Assembly: GCA_037576195.1 (NCBI GenBank)
Contig: CM075103.1
Span: forward strand, 6,696,001-6,760,000
Length of the DNA: 64,000 nt
Reading direction: 5' to 3'
Source: Phytoseiulus persimilis
Taxonomy: Eukaryota > Arthropoda > Arachnida > Mesostigmata > Phytoseiidae
Made by a program: the position numbers and the translations under genes. Within the stretch, counting starts at the first letter, position 1, and the number at the start of each line of letters is the position of its first letter. Shown here piece after piece: positions 38,301 through 49,618 of this stretch. Below the pieces are notes generated by a model. The model worked only from the letters and a program-made list of their open reading frames with translations, did no database searches and had not been told where the DNA came from.

Positions 38301-40717
38301 CAACGTTTAGAACGAGGCTCGCATTCAGCCACCGCTGTTCGCTTCTGCTCGCAGCGAGAGGCTTCTCCAAATGACAACATCACGGGACCTGATGGCTCAT
38401 AATCCGAGTCAACTTCATTCGAGTCGTTCCCGGAGTACTGTACGCAATAATGTGTCCGCTGCCTTTTCATTGAGACTTACCCTCATGGTCTGAGGCACGA
38501 AAGGCCGGAAAGGATCAGCTTCACCTCAGCTCACTGGAATCGACGGCCGTGAGCCGAATCTCGCGTTGCTGATTGGAACTTCGGGAGGGGGAAAACATGG
38601 CCGCGCGACTCAAGCGGACAGAATTATTCGAGAAACTTCACTCCTCTGCTCGATCCAAGTGAGACATCCGGTCCCATTGAATTCCGAATGCCGGAAATAT
38701 GAAGAGCGATGCTTCGCGTACCACAGGGTTTGGGGTCCTTGGCAAAAGCTCTCGGAAGTCTCGATTCAGATTGTTCGGAGGACCACCTCTCCCATGTGAT
38801 GTATTGCTGGGAAGTGAACGGATTCCCAGCAGATCGAATCGAGAATTCCCGTATTACCATCCCATGAGAACATGCACGCAATCTAATGTGGACGGTGCAG
38901 GAGTGCGGGTCGCTGCCAACAAGTGTGTGCATCGATTGAGGTGCCTGCCTTCGACAGCTGCCGATCGAAGGACTTCGCTTAAAACTGTGACCGCTGTGTC
39001 ACTGAGTTCGCTCGTCGCTGCAGTAGGAAGTCGATCGGTAGATGAGGACATGCGAACCCGCGAGATCCTCGCGACGGAATCATCGGTGTTGACCTTTCTC
39101 AGATTTTGAATTCATGATTTCGATTCTATGCAGTCGGTCGGACTCTTCCTACCTCTACCGACCTATGTGTGGTCGAGGTCCTCGAACGCAGTTGTAAAAC
39201 GCCGGGCCCACGTCGAGAGTTGAAAAGCTCGTATCCGCTTAACGGCTCCGACGGCCTCGGCAAGTGGCTGGCCGACTGGTGTTTTTTGCTGTCGGATCGT
39301 TTGATAGCTTATATTGGAACCATGGATTCTGAGGTGCGTGAGGTTGCCCAAAATGGAAGCGGATCGGGTACATCAAATGTCATTTGTAGTTGGCGTGTTC
39401 ACTCCACGGGCAGAAGGGGAAACGATCCCACAGAGTTCAAGTCATTTGCGCGTCACGCTTCCGTCCGAACGGACCGAATACTTTGTAGCTTGATGTGCAT
39501 CACCGGTGTGAGTCGCAGATTGTCCGAGAGCGGAACATATCACACCGTTGTTCACGCTGAAAATCGGGGTTATCATTTCCCTCCGTCCAATCTTTGAGGG
39601 TTTCTTGGTAAGGGGCATCGGTCCCTTACATCCCAGGTGGTCGTCGGAATCTGACAAGCGCAACTGAATCGACTCCGATGATCAAATCTGCGTACATCCT
39701 AGTTTCCGTACCTAACTTCGCTAATTGACTCCCAACAACGTGTTCCCGAGTTTTCGATTCAATCTCCTGCAGCCCCAAGTACTTCGATTCACAGTACCAA
39801 CGAAATCGGAAGCCTCGAGCGTCCATCCTGTGGCAAGTTGCTTTTTAGTGGGAAAACGTGAGATCCGAAGCGGATGTCGATCCTTCTACCTCAGAGCGAA
39901 CCATTGCAACAGCTTGGAGCGGTCGCATCGTTCCGGCGACCACGTAGCCCGGGAGGTCGTTTCCTTGATCGGGCGTTCATCAAAGGAAAAAAAAACAGAG
40001 AAATCTTCGAGGTGTGTTCGTGTCGTTACATCAGAGGAGATCGGGCAGACATCCTAGCTGAAATTGGGCCATCGGGAAGCACGGAAATAAAGACGCCTCC
40101 CTTGCTTTTCAAGAAAAGCGTTGGGAGTTTCAGACCTCGGTTCACTTTTTTAGATCAAGAAATGATTGGCGGCAAGTCTCCACCTTCATGAAATAATCAA
40201 CTTACCGGGCTCGGCAATGTGGTCCGACGGAGGCTCTCGCCCTCTCTGAAATGGGTGGAGGAGTAGGAAAGTACCGAAGAGCGGGATATTAGGATGGGAG
40301 GGAGAAAGCACAGGCTCTTGCTGAAATTGTTCATCTCCGAACCGTGCTCTGATGCCGATTGCCTCAATCCACGATCCGAACATCGATGCGGACCCTGAGC
40401 TGTCCACTTTCCCTCTCCCCGTATTTCTCCTTGGTAATCTATGCGGTACCGTCTCGATCGCAAAACCTTGAAGGACGATGCTGATGTCCGCAGGTTTGAT
40501 GAGAGTCCCGCGAGTCGTGTGCAGAGTTCAGAAATATCGGAAAGGAGCTGGATCGATACGGGGTTTCACATGAATGGGCTTCGATTGGCTGAAAGACTTC
40601 CGCCGCCTAATCTGCCGTTGACCACGTCGGCCGCACTCGGTCCTGTTCACCGTTACGTGACTGCCTTGTCCATTCTTGTCTTTCGTTGTCCTATCTCTCT
40701 CTGTCTGCCCGCCCTCT

Positions 40718-40731
40718 CCCCCCCCCCCCCC
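40718..40731. repeat. C14 homopolymer tract
   Basis: Fourteen C on the plus strand within a CT-rich stretch (about 40690-40745). It is the only long poly-C in a window where the other long tracts are poly-G. Confidence 0.85.
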
Positions 40732-41536
40732 TCCTCCCAACTGCTCCTCCTCTTTTCCCACGGCGCGATCGTGATTCTCTCTACAGCTGACCGAAATTGC
40801 TCGCATCTCCACTCGATGTTGCAATCAGACCGCATGGGGTCCACCTTGTTTTCCCCCCCTGCTATCGAACAGCCGCGAACAAATCATCGACCATCGAACG
40901 GAGAACAAAGCTCATCGTTTCCTCTAGTGTGGTCGTTAGCGAAGTAGCATACATAGTTCGAGAGATTCAAGTGCCGCTCCGGCTGTTCCTATGATCTTGG
41001 CCCCCGCGATCCGATATCATTGCCAAACAATGACAGCAGCGCCAAGTAAACTCGTTGGAATCGAACCCTTTCGAACGTTGCTCCGGAACAGCGGAACACA
41101 TTTTCAGACGAGGATTGCGGCAGGCAACGCGAGCACTCGCGGGCTCCCGCTCCCATGCCTGGAACATCTGATCCTGGGGAATCGTTCCTCAGGAACGATT
41201 CAATTCCGAGCCTAATGGACGATTGGAAACTTTTGTTCACCGCAAAGCAACAGATTACCGCGGCGAAACACGGTCTCCATCATACGACGACGTCACGGAG
41301 CCCGACGGGAACGAATAACGCATGCAACACCCGAAACTCCGTGAATGAATTTTATCGTTCCGTGCGCAGCGAGATCGGTGATTCGCCACTCCCAGCGCAA
41401 CCTGGATGGCGAACGCCGGAGTCTGAGCTCATTATGAAATTCCCAAGAAAGCTCGCGGAATACTATCGGCTGCGACGGCGCCTCCAGACTCGGTCCAGGC
41501 AAGATTGTTTCGCTCTATTTTACGAAAGACCAATCC

Positions 41537-41640
41537 TCAGCAGAGGGAGAGAGATAGAGGGAGAGAGATAGAGAGCGAATCAGACAGACAAGGAAAGAGA
41601 GATATTGGAGAGGGGGAGAAACAGAGAGAGGGTGAGGGGA
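41537..41640. repeat. GA-rich low-complexity tract
   Basis: About 100 bp of imperfect GAGAGATAGAGG-type repeats on the plus strand, 0.5 kb beyond the PNP poly(A) signal. Confidence 0.85.
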
Positions 41641-42135
41641 ACGGGGAGCGCCCCGCCCAGACCACGTTCAATTCAAATGGCAGCACCATTGGATGACGCA
41701 CCTGGGCATCGGTCAAGACATCCGGTCGTGCACCTCCTCGTCTATAACGCACGACTTCCCCATGCGTTCTCAGCATCCGCTTTCTCGCAATATCTCCTGC
41801 CGCTCATCTCCTCGTCCAAGTAACGTGAGGGCACGTGGCATCCTGACCACTCCGGCAGCAGGCCAAGCTGGCGTTGCTGAAGTGAGCATCATTCACAAAA
41901 TCAGAAAGTTCGCTCGTTCGTTCAACGAGGGTCGCTGAGGCCCGAAATAAACCACGCACGACTGTAAATCACACACGCACGCACATGCGACAGAAAAAAA
42001 AACACGCCTTCCGCCCCCTTTAGCCCGCTTGTTTCCGATGCATACGTTTTACTCAAGCGCCCGGAGCACTGGCTAATGGAAAGCGCTTCGTTGCACAGGT
42101 GTCAAAATGGAAGAATTTACAGCTTTTAACGAGGG

Positions 42136-42141
42136 TTTATT
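42136..42141 (-). terminator. Poly(A) signal AATAAA of PNP
   Basis: TTTATT on the plus strand reads as a perfect AATAAA on the minus strand, starting 58 nt past the PNP stop codon, the normal position for a short 3' UTR. Cleavage is expected 10-30 nt further left. Confidence 0.7.
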
Positions 42142-42198
42142 CATAATTCTTCGCTCAAGCAAGCGGGGGAGCGCGGATTCGACCGAGGCCGGCGAGCC

Positions 42199-43056
42199 CT
42201 AATCCATTCGCGAGATGAGCTTGGTGACGAGATCCTGCAGAACCTTCCGACGCTGATTCCCAGTTTCCAGGACCTCTTCGTGATTTGCGAACTGAGTGGT
42301 TTCGTAATCGGCCACGCACTCGTTGCTGATCAGTGAAAGTCCCACGGTTTTGAGACCGCAGTGAGCCGCGGTGATCACTTCGTGGCACGTGCTCATTCCA
42401 CAGGCGTCAGCCCCGATCACCCTGAGCATGCGGATCTCGGCAACGGTCTCGAAATTGGGCCCTCCCAGCATGCAGTAGACGCCCTCGCGGATGAAATCCT
42501 TGGCGCCGACCTCGAGAGCGATTTCGCGTGCATGTTCACGGAGCTTGGGACAGAGGGCATTATTCACAGCCGGGAAGCGGGGTCCCCACCGCTCGTCATT
42601 GGCCCCGTTCAGCGGATTGTTGCCCGCCATGCCGGGAAAGTTTATGAAGTCTTTGATGATCATGATATCCCCTGTTTTGTAACGCGCATTCACTCCTCCC
42701 GCGGCGTTTGTGACGACCAGATACTTGACGCCGATAAGTTTCATCAGACGCACTGGCATGGCGCACTTCCAGAGCGGGTAGCCTTCGTACGGATGGAAAC
42801 GTCCCTGCATGCATACCACGATTCTGCCGCCCAATTTGCCAAACACAAATCTTCCCTGGTGGCCTTGAACGGTGCTCTGGGGGAAGTCGGGTATGTCCTG
42901 GTAGTTGACGACATCACGGTCCTCGACGATGTCCCCGAGAGTGCTCAAACCGGATCCACAAATGATAAGAACCGAGGGTCTGTGCCTTGTGCGGCTCGCG
43001 ATCACTTCCGAGATTTTCTTCATGTGCTCATAGCTATAGCATTTCTCCTCGGCCAT
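42199..43056 (-). CDS. PNP: Purine nucleoside phosphorylase, intronless, complete
   Basis: 285 codons in a single exon. The enzyme performs reversible phosphorolysis of inosine and guanosine to a base plus ribose 1-phosphate, a cytosolic purine salvage step; the family acts as a trimer. The phosphate site is visible as CGSGL (33-37), GHQG (65-68) and GRFHPYEGYPLW (85-96: R86, H88, Y90). Then come VTNAAGG (115-121), NDERWGPRFPA with F161, GPNFETVAEIR (199-209: F202, E203), ADACGMST (217-223: M221, S222), ISNEC with N245, and H259. The conserved Glu203 and Asn245 match the 6-oxopurine-specific trimeric class. Departures from the human enzyme are Ser244 where human has Thr242 and Glu246 where human has Lys244. 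The ATG at 43056 has A at -3 and G at +4. The frame extends upstream to a GTG without homology, so the ATG is preferred. Length matches the family (about 289 residues in human). Confidence 0.97.
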   Translation of the reverse strand: MAEEKCYSYEHMKKISEVIASRTRHRPSVLIICGSGLSTLGDIVEDRDVVNYQDIPDFPQSTVQGHQGRFVFGKLGGRIVVCMQGRFHPYEGYPLWKCAMPVRLMKLIGVKYLVVTNAAGGVNARYKTGDIMIIKDFINFPGMAGNNPLNGANDERWGPRFPAVNNALCPKLREHAREIALEVGAKDFIREGVYCMLGGPNFETVAEIRMLRVIGADACGMSTCHEVITAAHCGLKTVGLSLISNECVADYETTQFANHEEVLETGNQRRKVLQDLVTKLISRMD

Positions 43057-43096
43057 GCTTGCTGATTGCTCCGCTCTCGAGCAAAGAGTCTCAATC

Positions 43097-43105
43097 ACTG
43101 ACTGA
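43097..43105 (-). promoter_or_regulatory. Possible initiator (overlapping TCAGT motifs) of PNP
   Basis: The minus strand reads TCAGTCAGT, two overlapping copies of the arthropod initiator consensus TCAGT, about 45 nt upstream of the PNP ATG. A good downstream promoter element at +28 is not obvious and there is no TATA box. Position and sequence fit, but a five-base motif is common by chance. Confidence 0.3.
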
Positions 43106-43256
43106 ACAACGACGGACTGAAGGGTGCGCGAGCGTTGCGGGGTCTCTGGACTGGATTCTCCTGCGCCTCCTCGCCACACCAGCGGAGCAAGTGTCAGCAG
43201 TGCAAGTGAAACAAGGCTCTAAAATGACCATCCAATAGCACTGGATGACGTTGTAA

Positions 43257-45708
43257 AGATGCTACTGCTAGCGGGATCAGCAGCGAGGGCAGTGAAAAGA
43301 TCGCGATAACCGATCGCCAGACTCCAGATAGAAGACCGAGCACAAATGTCAGAGATAACTTGGCATCTGCCTACCACACACGCAGAGACTCTGTTTTCTC
43401 GTGGAATACTGAGGCACTTTGACCTCCCGGGATCGCCCTGTTTTCGTCGTTCACTCATTCTCAGTGCGGATCTGACCTGAGATCACGGCCGAGATTGTCG
43501 GCGACAGTGTCGGGCCCGTACAGGTGGAGGAAACTTTGGGCCTCATGAAAGAGATCACGCAGTTTCACGGGCGTTCGGCTTGTTTAGATCGTTCAGGCTC
43601 TAGATGGAACGCTATCGGTGTGTTTCCGTTGTCGATCTTCCACAATCCTTCGCTCACCCTACTGCATGGAAGCGGAAACAGAGAGTCCCGATATCTAAAC
43701 ATTAAAAACTCTGTCAAGGGCGACTACTGGTCGAGGATAACGATTTGTAATGCGCGTGCGCTGATTCCCCGAATTTCGCGGTCAGTATGCAAGATGAACC
43801 GAGCGATGCGGCTCCCTGCGAGTGACTGTAGCATTGGAAATGCTCGTGGAGCGTGGAAATACTTTCAATCCGTTACCCACCATAAGTAGCGAATGGCGGG
43901 CTGCTGACGGTGCCTGAGTCACGAATCTCTGTGTAGAATTCCCCACGAAGAAATAATTTCAGGATAGGTCCCTCGAACTTTTCCACCGCGTATCCTCTGA
44001 CCATCGGGCGGCCCCCGTCGCAGGGGCTCTCCTGATCAGAGGTCAGCTTCCAGTTGGCGGGTAGGTCAAGAAACCTATACACTTCTCATGGGCGCAAGGC
44101 CACCGTCGCGGAGTCGAGTTAAACGGTAGAAGCTTCGGAAACGCAACTTTTCGGCGTTCAAAATATGGTCTGTCACCCAAGCGATAGAGGTGAAAGATGG
44201 ATGAATTCGAGACTTCACTTCAGCTCTCAGAGGGAAAGAATCGGGAAGCCAATGAAATCCGCTTCTGTTCCACACGAAGGACTGGTTGACTTCTTGGGAA
44301 TGTGGGTTCCTCGAGCTCGGACATGGGGTTTCGAAAGTCGCGAGTGAATACATGCGATACGTTGCTGAGCTTCAACCCGAGGCCTGGATGAGCTGTCGAT
44401 CATGCAAGTCGTTTTCATCAGACTCAGAGCGAAGTTTGGGGATGCTTTTCAAGTGGAGCGTTCAGGTCATATTTTTGTGGAAGCTTTGCGGTACTTTTGC
44501 AGTCGTATTCCCTTGTGTCCGCTGAACGAAATCTGTAAATACCCGGAACAGACTCAACTGAGAATATGACAGAGAACAGTGGGAGTATTGTGCTGCTGCT
44601 CACAGTCGCATTACGGCATCCAACTTACAACTCAGTCAACTACATGACGGGCTTGATTCAATTGAAGGCTCGGAAATACTCGTGAATGACTCGCTCTGAT
44701 CATACTTCCGGGAACGGTTGAGGATAAATCGATACGGCTTCCGCCCGAGGATACTTCCGAGCGGGTCATTCTCATCATATTCCGCGGAAATTTCGTGTAA
44801 ACTCCTAGAGCAAGTCCCTCTTCGTGATTCCAATCATACTTTGACGGGGGTGTCTAGATTCCTTCGGAGTGCGCCGCTCAGGTCTCAATTGCGGGAAGGC
44901 CTCGGAATTCTCATTCTTCGGAAGAAGCTCATTGAATGAGTCATTCCGCTTATGCGTCCGGGAAACTTCGCAACTAGGTCGTTCAGATCATAGTTTCGCG
45001 AATGTTCAGAATCGAATCGTTCGTGCAGGCTCGACATACACCCCGATGTGATACCACCAGAATGACGTACAGCTGCTCGCGGTCGCTTTCGAACGATAAA
45101 CTGGAAGATGAGCCAGTTGCAGGCCGGGCTGTGTTTCATGAACGGCTTCGAGATCGTTCCGGAGCGGATCGGAACGCTCGGGGCGTTTCCGTTTTCTAAG
45201 AAAAGGAGGGTCCTCCAACAAGAATACGGGAATACGGTATATTAAGCTATGGAAAGCAGGAAGACAACAGGGATTACGGATTGAAGAAATAGAGAGAAGT
45301 TCTAGACGCATTGACCTCGTGGATAATTTCCCTATTAGAGTCTTGAGGAGGAGTGGAGGAGCCAGAGCTCGACGACGATACTCGTCTGAAGCCAACTGAA
45401 ACCTTGAGGGTTTCCACGGAACGGTTGTCCAGCTGCAGCCGCCTACTGAGATAGGGTTTTTTCTCGCTACGTTTTCGTCGAATAACATGAACGGCACGGA
45501 GTCGAGCTTCCGATCAAAAGTCAGACAGCTCTTCCCGAGCATCGATATGAAGTCCAGCGTCGTTTTCGGCTATCGACACGCACAAGCTGGCAGGGGGCTG
45601 GCGTTGGAGTTCGAAAATAATCGTCAGGTAGCCCGGGAGACGGACGCATTGACAGAAAAATGGCGGCGCGCCCGTTTGCCTTCGAATTGTCACAGTCGCT
45701 TGCCACGT
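43257..45708. other. Region without a supported gene, 5' of PNP
   Basis: Contains a degenerate repeat patch (44690-45010) and overlapping open frames on both strands near 45.0-45.7 kb (178 codons minus at 45006-45542; 81 codons plus at 45487-45732). Neither frame shows a domain I recognise. Confidence 0.5.
44690..45010. repeat. Degenerate repeat patch related to the 56.6/59.2-kb repeat family
   Basis: Four diverged cores of the type CTGATCATACTTCCGG recur within 320 bp (near 44697, 44770, 44830 and 44984). Their reverse complement resembles the GAAGTATGGTCAGATC core of the repeat at 56.7-56.9 and 59.2-59.5 kb. Divergence is high and the relationship is judged by eye. Confidence 0.35.
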
Positions 45709-45765
45709 CAGTGGTGTAACGAGGCGCCATGATGCCCGGGGCGGATTTGGTGCCCCCCATACTTT
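45709..45765 (+). mobile_element. Transposon terminal fragment beginning CAGTGGTGTAACGAGG
   Basis: The sequence starts with the CAGTGG(C/T)G(T)A pattern of hAT-type terminal inverted repeats. It continues with GGCGCC and CCCGGGGCGG and a GGTGCCCCCC block, a composition typical of such ends. No matching opposite end or 8-bp duplication of the left flank TGCCACGT was found, so it is a solo or truncated end. The right boundary is arbitrary. Confidence 0.45.
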
Positions 45766-46476
45766 CTTTTGGGTTCGAGGGGATGAATGCGTTTAATGCA
45801 CACTGATTGTGTTCCTAGGTGACCTCAAATACAGAAAATTATGACCTGAAATGGAGACCACTTGCGCGAGCTGACCCGAATTTTAGCAGCTAGATTAATA
45901 TATGAGATGCTGGAAAACCTATTCTTGGCGGGTGCTTTTCCTCATTTCAGGAGATGCGAACTCTTCCATAGACTCCTCGAAGTTGAAGTCATCCGTGATG
46001 GACATCTGGATAGACAGGACAGCAAGGTTTGTTGACTTCGTTGGCGACATGGTGGTTCATGTTTGATTCTTGATGAGTTTCAATTTCGAAGAGCCGCAAA
46101 ACTCATGCCGAGAGTAACAGAAAACCAGTGTATCGTCACAATACTTGGGACAGAGGTTTTGGAGCTGAATCGATAGATGAATTCGAGCACTTCCCAGATG
46201 CCACTCCTCATGAGGCTCGTTCTCTGATCCGAGGCAGGAACAGAATGAGCTGAACGTTCATTCAGCGTTTCAAGTCGGACAGACTCGTCGAGGAAAATTT
46301 CAGTGAGGTCTCGTGGCGGCGTTGTTGGGTCAGAAAAAAATTGACAGTCGGTCAGGGGTCACGTCGGACCTTCGCGTGATCCGGCAACGCCGGGTCTTGC
46401 TCTTGATCGAGATGGAAGGATCTCTACCGTCAGCCCTGCTTGCCGGGTTTCTCTTCGTGTGCGACACATGACAGGT

Positions 46477-46493
46477 GGGGGGGGGGGGGGGGG
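46477..46493. repeat. G17 homopolymer tract
   Basis: Seventeen G on the plus strand, preceded by GACACATGACAGGT. Probably a transposon-end relic like the neighbouring G tracts, but no terminal repeat pair is visible. Confidence 0.85.
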
Positions 46494-46914
46494 CAATGTG
46501 CCTATAATACCGAGGCCAACATCTTTCAGCCGGATGCGATTCTTGAGATATTTCAGAAGAGATCGAGGCTCGCCGCAGGTCGCTCCAAACTCAGAGGTCC
46601 AAACCACGATCGCGCAGGAGAATCTCGACAGGTGGGGGATCGAAAATAAGGAGGCATTCCGGGAATTTTCGTGTGAGATGGGCGGAAAATATTCGTGACC
46701 CCTTCAAGGAGCTCAAGCGAGGTTGGAGATGGCTGACCGGGTCATTCAGTCGAGTGAAAGGAGCTCTTTTCTTCCCCTGCACTTCCGACGCTCCATCCGG
46801 GATTGTTCAGGAAATCACCAAACCGCTCGCAATATGGAGTTCGGATGATGCAGATTCCAAGTGGGCCGAGGCGCCAGATTTCCTTCGAACCTCCAAAAAG
46901 TGATAACTTACTAC

Positions 46915-47120
46915 TAGGCGTCGCAGAACCGGATCTGATACCCGGTTCCGGACTCGAGTGGACCCGGGTATCCGGGGCTGAATCTCCGATGCCTGACTAC
47001 TGATTCAGAGAGTTGGTTCCGGGGTCGATCCGACCAAACTTTTTGAAGTCCGTGCACCCGGATGTTCGAGGCTGGACCCGTAGACCCGGGTACCTGAGAC
47101 CCGGGTATTTGCTACCCCTA
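46915..47120. mobile_element. MITE-like element with imperfect terminal inverted repeats (TAGG.GT.GCA...)
   Basis: The left end reads TAGGCGTCGCAGAACCGG and the reverse complement of the right end reads TAGGGGTAGCAAATACCCGG. They share TAGG-GT-GCA-A-ACC-GG with a few mismatches. The interior is filled with CCCGGGTA-type palindromic motifs, as in many short non-autonomous hAT-like elements. The flanking octamers CTTACTAC and CTTTGCCC match at only 4 of 8 positions, so target duplication is not demonstrated. Length is 206 bp with no coding capacity. Confidence 0.5.
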
Positions 47121-47687
47121 CTTTGCCCTCAGAACTGAGAATCCCTTATTGGTTCGGGAAGTTTCCACGAGACACTTCTTCCTCAGCTCAACAGTTAGTT
47201 TTCCTATAACGAGAATGATTTGGACAATTTGAGTGTCAAGCAGGTCATCGCCACGCTCAGATTTTATTATGATATTCATGACTTCACGTGGATGTCAGCT
47301 CCTGGAAATCCGTCGAACTCACGGCAGCGTTGAGAATTCCTCAACATGGTCACCTGGGACATCCCATTCCAGGCGGTTGACACTTTTGACTCGTTTTGGT
47401 CGACACGTCTCCAACCGTACTTCTTCACCAACGAAGCCAACCAAAGCTTCAGGAGCATCCAACGGAAACAAACGTCAGAAATGAAAACCTAGGTCACAGA
47501 TTGACCGATCGGAGCGGTGTGACGTCCTGAGGGGTACGCGAGTGGCCTTCGTGCGATCAAGCAGGTGGCTGTCGTTTCAACATGTTCGTATGGACCGGGT
47601 GCTATTCGAACTAGTTTCGAGGATCTTGTCTGATCTCTAACGTTCTCTCTGTGTATTGTCCCATCTCTCCGCTATTTTTGGGAGGTA

Positions 47688-48166
47688 TCAACTTGAAACC
47701 ATCGTCTTCCAGTGACGCAGCTCACCCCCAAGATATACTTCCTCATCAAACTTGACGTATTTCTGCCGAAATAGATTCTTCAAATGGTCAGGAAGAGGCT
47801 TCCGAAGCATTTTCTGTTCTTGTGCTCCGCAAATTTCTGTTACATCGTTTTCGATTGTTTTCACAGCTGCAGGGGGAAATCAGAGGTACTTCACTCTTCT
47901 TCAAAGTCGTTGTAAGGGCCTTCTCATCGCTTGCTTGCATCCTCGAGATTGGGTGACATCACACCGAATTTCGGGCCGGGTAACAGGTTCATAACTCTTG
48001 TTAGGAGCACGCGCGTTGTGTGCAGCTGACCGTATGCCGCCATTTTGGAATGTTTGCGGAAGGAAGCAGCGGGATGCAGGCCGGCACTTTTGTCGAAGAA
48101 CAGCGTTAGATTTTCAGAGATACATTGCCCTTTCGTTATTTCCAGAGACACAGCCGGGGCCATCAT
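47688..48166 (-). CDS. Candidate two-exon gene, unknown product (126 aa)
   Basis: Prediction by eye. Exon 1 is 47965-48166 (ATG at 48166, 67 codons plus one base), with a weak GTGTGA donor. Exon 2 is 47688-47866, with a strong acceptor (pyrimidine tract then CTGCAG) and 58 codons to a TGA. The phases agree (1+2) and the 98-bp intron matches the short introns of TMTC1. The second exon is Lys/Glu-rich and reads convincingly as protein (for example LPDHLKNLFRQKY and KFDEEVYLGGELRHWK), but I do not recognise a family. A stop codon directly precedes the ATG. No AATAAA is seen after the stop. Confidence 0.25.
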
Positions 48167-49618
48167 TCATCTGCTGGTTCGGGCTTCCTCGCGGTGTTGT
48201 GGATCTTTCTCATTCTCGGCGGTCCGCGCACGCCACAAGCTGCTCGTGAATGAGCGGCACTAAGTTTGATTACCTGCTTGGCAGGCGTGGGGCCCGGACA
48301 TGGAAACAGGCCGCGGGAAACAGACGAGAGAGCGAGGTGTCGTCTTGTTGTTCGCGTGACACCTCTCCCCAGAGTTCTTTTCGGCAGCCAGTCAGAAAAG
48401 TGGGCACGTACCCTGGCGCTGAACGTCTGAGTTCGTTGCGTCACAACATCTGCTCAGTTTGTCTCAAGCCAGATATGACCTGGAAGTCATCGTTCATGGT
48501 TTGAAGTGCCACCCCCCTGAGACTTATGCGCTCGTTCCGAGCAGCGCAGTGTTGGCTTCCACGACAGTAGCCGCGCTCCGTTGAGCTGGGTGGACAAAAC
48601 CGCGCGCATCGAGAAGTGCGCGCTCCGGAATGAGCAAAATATGTAACGGTGACAGCCGAGAAGACCGAAAAGCTTAAATCTGGCAATGCCTGGAAAGAAG
48701 AAATGCTGGGGGCGTCGCAGTCCGAAAACCCCCAAGCCCGAAAACCTGAAATCCATTCTTCCATCCGTGGGATATAATTCACATCGTAGGTCAGTTTCCG
48801 CAGGCTCCATGTGGGGAAACTGGTGTGAACGGGCTGAATCGGGGAAAAAGGCCATGTTGGGAGACGATTTGAAGATCATTGGGACGGACAGGGCGCACAA
48901 GAGGAGTACCACCACGCCGACTCACATTCCAGACCGTGGCAGATCCCGCCTCGTTGACGGTACATCAACTTTTCGGATCCAGAGCTTCGTGGGATCCACA
49001 GGAAGCGCGCCACGCTCGAATACCACTCCCCATGTTGTACTGCTTCCCAGACGGAAATGACCGGCTCGTCCTCTCCAAGGAAGAGTGTCGAAATGAGTTC
49101 CTGCGATTGAGAGATTGTTCACTGAACTTTTTGGCGATGAGACTCGAGTGTGCGAGACAGGAATCATCAATGCAATAGATGTATCTAATTTCGGATTCTG
49201 ATCGTCTTCCATGGAGCATCAGTGCTCTAGAGATATAAGCCGTGAAATGATTCTCGCATCGAATCGCATCGAAGGAACTGCGTCGAACTTCGCACGGAAG
49301 CGAGCGTCGCCGAATTCCGCGGGCTCAAAAAAATGCGGAGGTTTCAGCGCTGCTCGATTCCTCCGCCCGTCGGTCTGGGGGGCGTTGTTGACCAGGTTCC
49401 TAGCTCCCCAAAATGCCCCATCACGTCTTCTGCTCACATTCTGGATTAGTCCAGCGTAGGCTGCGCTGATATTTCACCTCAATGGTTACACATTTGTCAT
49501 CTTGCCACCGCTGGCGCCGTTGATCGCCGCCACCGCTGCTGTTCCTGCTCCTTCTGCTGGTTCGCGAACGCACAAAACCGCCGTTCTGGACAGTTTGCTC
49601 GAGACGTGTCACCAATTC

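Larger units (their letters stand above)
30605..42135. other. Intergenic region between TMTC1 and PNP, no gene recognised
   Basis: About 11.5 kb with many chance-sized open frames on both strands. The largest, 37055-37783 (+, 242 codons), overlaps two minus-strand frames of up to 141 codons in a CpG-rich patch (36.9-37.9 kb). None shows a domain, splice-site support or biased codon use that I can defend. It contains (CAGA)n near 32316-32331, (GAT)n at 36340-36355, a C14 tract at 40718-40731, an 11-bp perfect palindrome at 41179-41201 and a GA-rich tract at 41537-41640. Confidence 0.6.

Noticed and set aside
42361..43065. 234-codon plus-strand open frame
   Set aside because: Exactly antisense to the PNP coding sequence; its openness follows from PNP codon use.
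43057..43179. N-terminal extension of PNP to a GTG at 43179
   Set aside because: No homology to PNP, not an ATG, and the ATG at 43056 has a strong context and gives the family length.
45006..45542. 178-codon minus-strand ATG frame
   Set aside because: Poor start context, no domain, and an equally protein-like plus-strand frame overlaps it; coding cannot be decided.
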